Source: Dyadobacter sp. 676 (lineage in GTDB: Bacteria > Bacteroidota > Bacteroidia > Cytophagales > Spirosomataceae). From it: a stretch of DNA of 64,000 bases. The notes beneath the pieces were generated by a model. It made no database searches. It worked only from the letters and a program-made list of their open reading frames with translations, and had not been told where the DNA came from. A program made the translations under genes and the position numbers. Positions 63,204 through 64,000 of this stretch are shown here, one piece after another. Position 1 is the first letter of the stretch, and the number at the start of each line of letters is the position of its first letter. The DNA is taken from assembly GCF_040448675.1 (NCBI RefSeq), contig NZ_CP159289.1, forward strand, positions 6,059,001 to 6,123,000, written 5' to 3'.

Positions 63204-64000
63204 TTAATTAGTAATAGGTTGATTAGCAGTTTGTTGAAATGAAGATGGTGTAGTGCCTCTGATCTTCTTGAATGCTGCAAAAAATGTCGATTTGGAATTG
63301 AAACCTACCTCGTAACCGATGGCTTCCAGGGTCAGGTGTTGCTCGGTGGCGATCATTTTGCATGCTTCGGCAATGCGCCATTCATTCACGTACGTCGTGA
63401 AATTCTTGCCAAGGCGTTCGTTGAGCAATGCGGAAAGCTGGTGGCCCGAAACCTGGATTTCCCGCGAAAGGTCATGGAGCTTCAAGTCCGGATTTTTATA
63501 AACAGCCTTTTCGGTCATTGCTTTTTCGAGCTTGCTCAGCCATAATTCCGCATCGCTTTCACTGAGTTTTTTCACGGCTGGCTTTTCGGGTAGCAGCAGG
63601 AACAGCTCGTCGGTCTTTTTCTTATAAATCACCAGCGTAATCATCAGGTAAAGGATCAGCGAAAAAGCAATGGAGCCGCTGATGTAGGAGGCGAATGGTG
63701 CATTCACCAGCGAGGAAAAATACAAAAGGAATATCAGCACATTGCCCAGGAAAATCATGGAAATCCAGGTCTCGGCCGGTTTCATCGTGTAGGAACGGCT
63801 GAATAATTTCCGCAACAAACCGCGGATAAGAATGCCCGACGCGAGCAGGAATCCAAACCATTCCAGATATATTACCCTCGCAATCACTTTATTCCACAGA
63901 ACCGGATATTCCGGGTAGGGCACGGCGATGCCAACGCCCAGCGTAAGCGCCACCAGGAGCACCAGCGTCCAGGCCCAGCGTTTAGGCACCGTTTCGAGCG
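63204..64000 (-). CDS. Membrane-bound AraC family regulator, 5' end outside window
   Basis: C-terminal part of a regulator whose frame stays open to the window edge. At least four membrane helices are visible (WTLVLLVALTLGVGIAV, YLEWFGFLLASGILIRG, WISMIFLGNVLIFLLYF, SIAFSLILYLMITLVIY), then a cytosolic linker and an AraC DNA-binding domain (LHDLSREIQVSGHQLSALLN, LEAIGYEVGFNSKSTFFAAF, IRGTTPSSFQ). Family members usually have six to eight helices, so about 100 residues are missing. A GTG at 63989 could serve as start but is unlikely. It precedes the receptor-like gene by 100 bp and probably controls it. Confidence 0.9.
   Translation of the reverse strand, partial: LETVPKRWAWTLVLLVALTLGVGIAVPYPEYPVLWNKVIARVIYLEWFGFLLASGILIRGLLRKLFSRSYTMKPAETWISMIFLGNVLIFLLYFSSLVNAPFASYISGSIAFSLILYLMITLVIYKKKTDELFLLLPEKPAVKKLSESDAELWLSKLEKAMTEKAVYKNPDLKLHDLSREIQVSGHQLSALLNERLGKNFTTYVNEWRIAEACKMIATEQHLTLEAIGYEVGFNSKSTFFAAFKKIRGTTPSSFQQTANQPITN

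Noticed and set aside
1..64000. tRNA, rRNA, integrase, transposase or phage genes
   Set aside because: Looked for cloverleaf TTC-loop motifs, ribosomal RNA text, and recombinase or transposase motifs; none found. No evidence of a mobile island.

Overview
The window looks like chromosomal DNA of a Bacteroidota bacterium, most likely order Cytophagales (Dyadobacter/Spirosoma-like). The evidence is gene content read from the sequence: a SusC/SusD pair with an ECF sigma factor and FecR anti-sigma factor, a hybrid two-component sensor with beta-propeller repeats, several secreted proteins with type IX (T9SS) C-terminal sorting domains, three one-component TonB-receptor-like barrels, and promoters of the TTTG / TAnnTTTG kind. 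Base composition is a little above half G+C. I found no tRNA, rRNA, CRISPR array, phage or insertion sequence, and the glycan-degradation content is modest (one alpha-L-fucosidase fragment).

Layout. 1-12.8 kb: end of an alpha-L-fucosidase, a secreted hypothetical protein, a Nudix hydrolase, a broken beta-helix surface protein divergent from a hybrid sensor regulator, an AraC regulator divergent from an Old Yellow Enzyme, and a DinB-like protein. 13-18.7 kb: a UPF0173 hydrolase; a tight five-gene minus-strand operon (haem-binding P460 cytochrome, DUF1223, P460-like lipoprotein, LytS-type kinase, LytTR regulator); then ohr. 18.7-23.3 kb: a LysR regulator divergent from mdaB, a YgiN-like monooxygenase and a PRISE-like enone reductase, followed by an ArsR/SRPBCC/SRPBCC operon with a clear promoter and twin operator dyads. 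23.3-32 kb: a TonB-receptor-like barrel, small hypothetical proteins, and two tandem paralogous T9SS surface proteins, both with broken frames. 32-36 kb: a response regulator translationally coupled to a very large double histidine kinase. 36-45 kb: ECF sigma, FecR, SusC (with STN domain), SusD and a haem-motif FG-GAP lipoprotein, which together form a trans-envelope-regulated uptake locus without a glycoside hydrolase. 45-49 kb: a 1381-residue T9SS surface protein with three copies of a propeller-like domain. 49-64 kb: YceI, two AraC-plus-barrel pairs, an S41 protease, a Tat-exported phospholipase C, a decayed propeller gene and a secreted sugar-isomerase-like protein.

A recurring feature is that six otherwise well-conserved genes are broken by small indels, most of them at short homopolymers, and two show signs of an internal deletion. 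This pattern is better explained by residual sequencing or assembly error than by six independent inactivations, but phase variation of the surface proteins and the sensor cannot be excluded from sequence alone.

The most interesting candidates for new biology are the P460/DUF1223/LytSR operon, the ECF/FecR/SusCD/haem-propeller locus, the ArsR operon with an operator inside the promoter spacer, the tandem modular surface-protein pair, and the hairpin covering the start codon at 59.66 kb.
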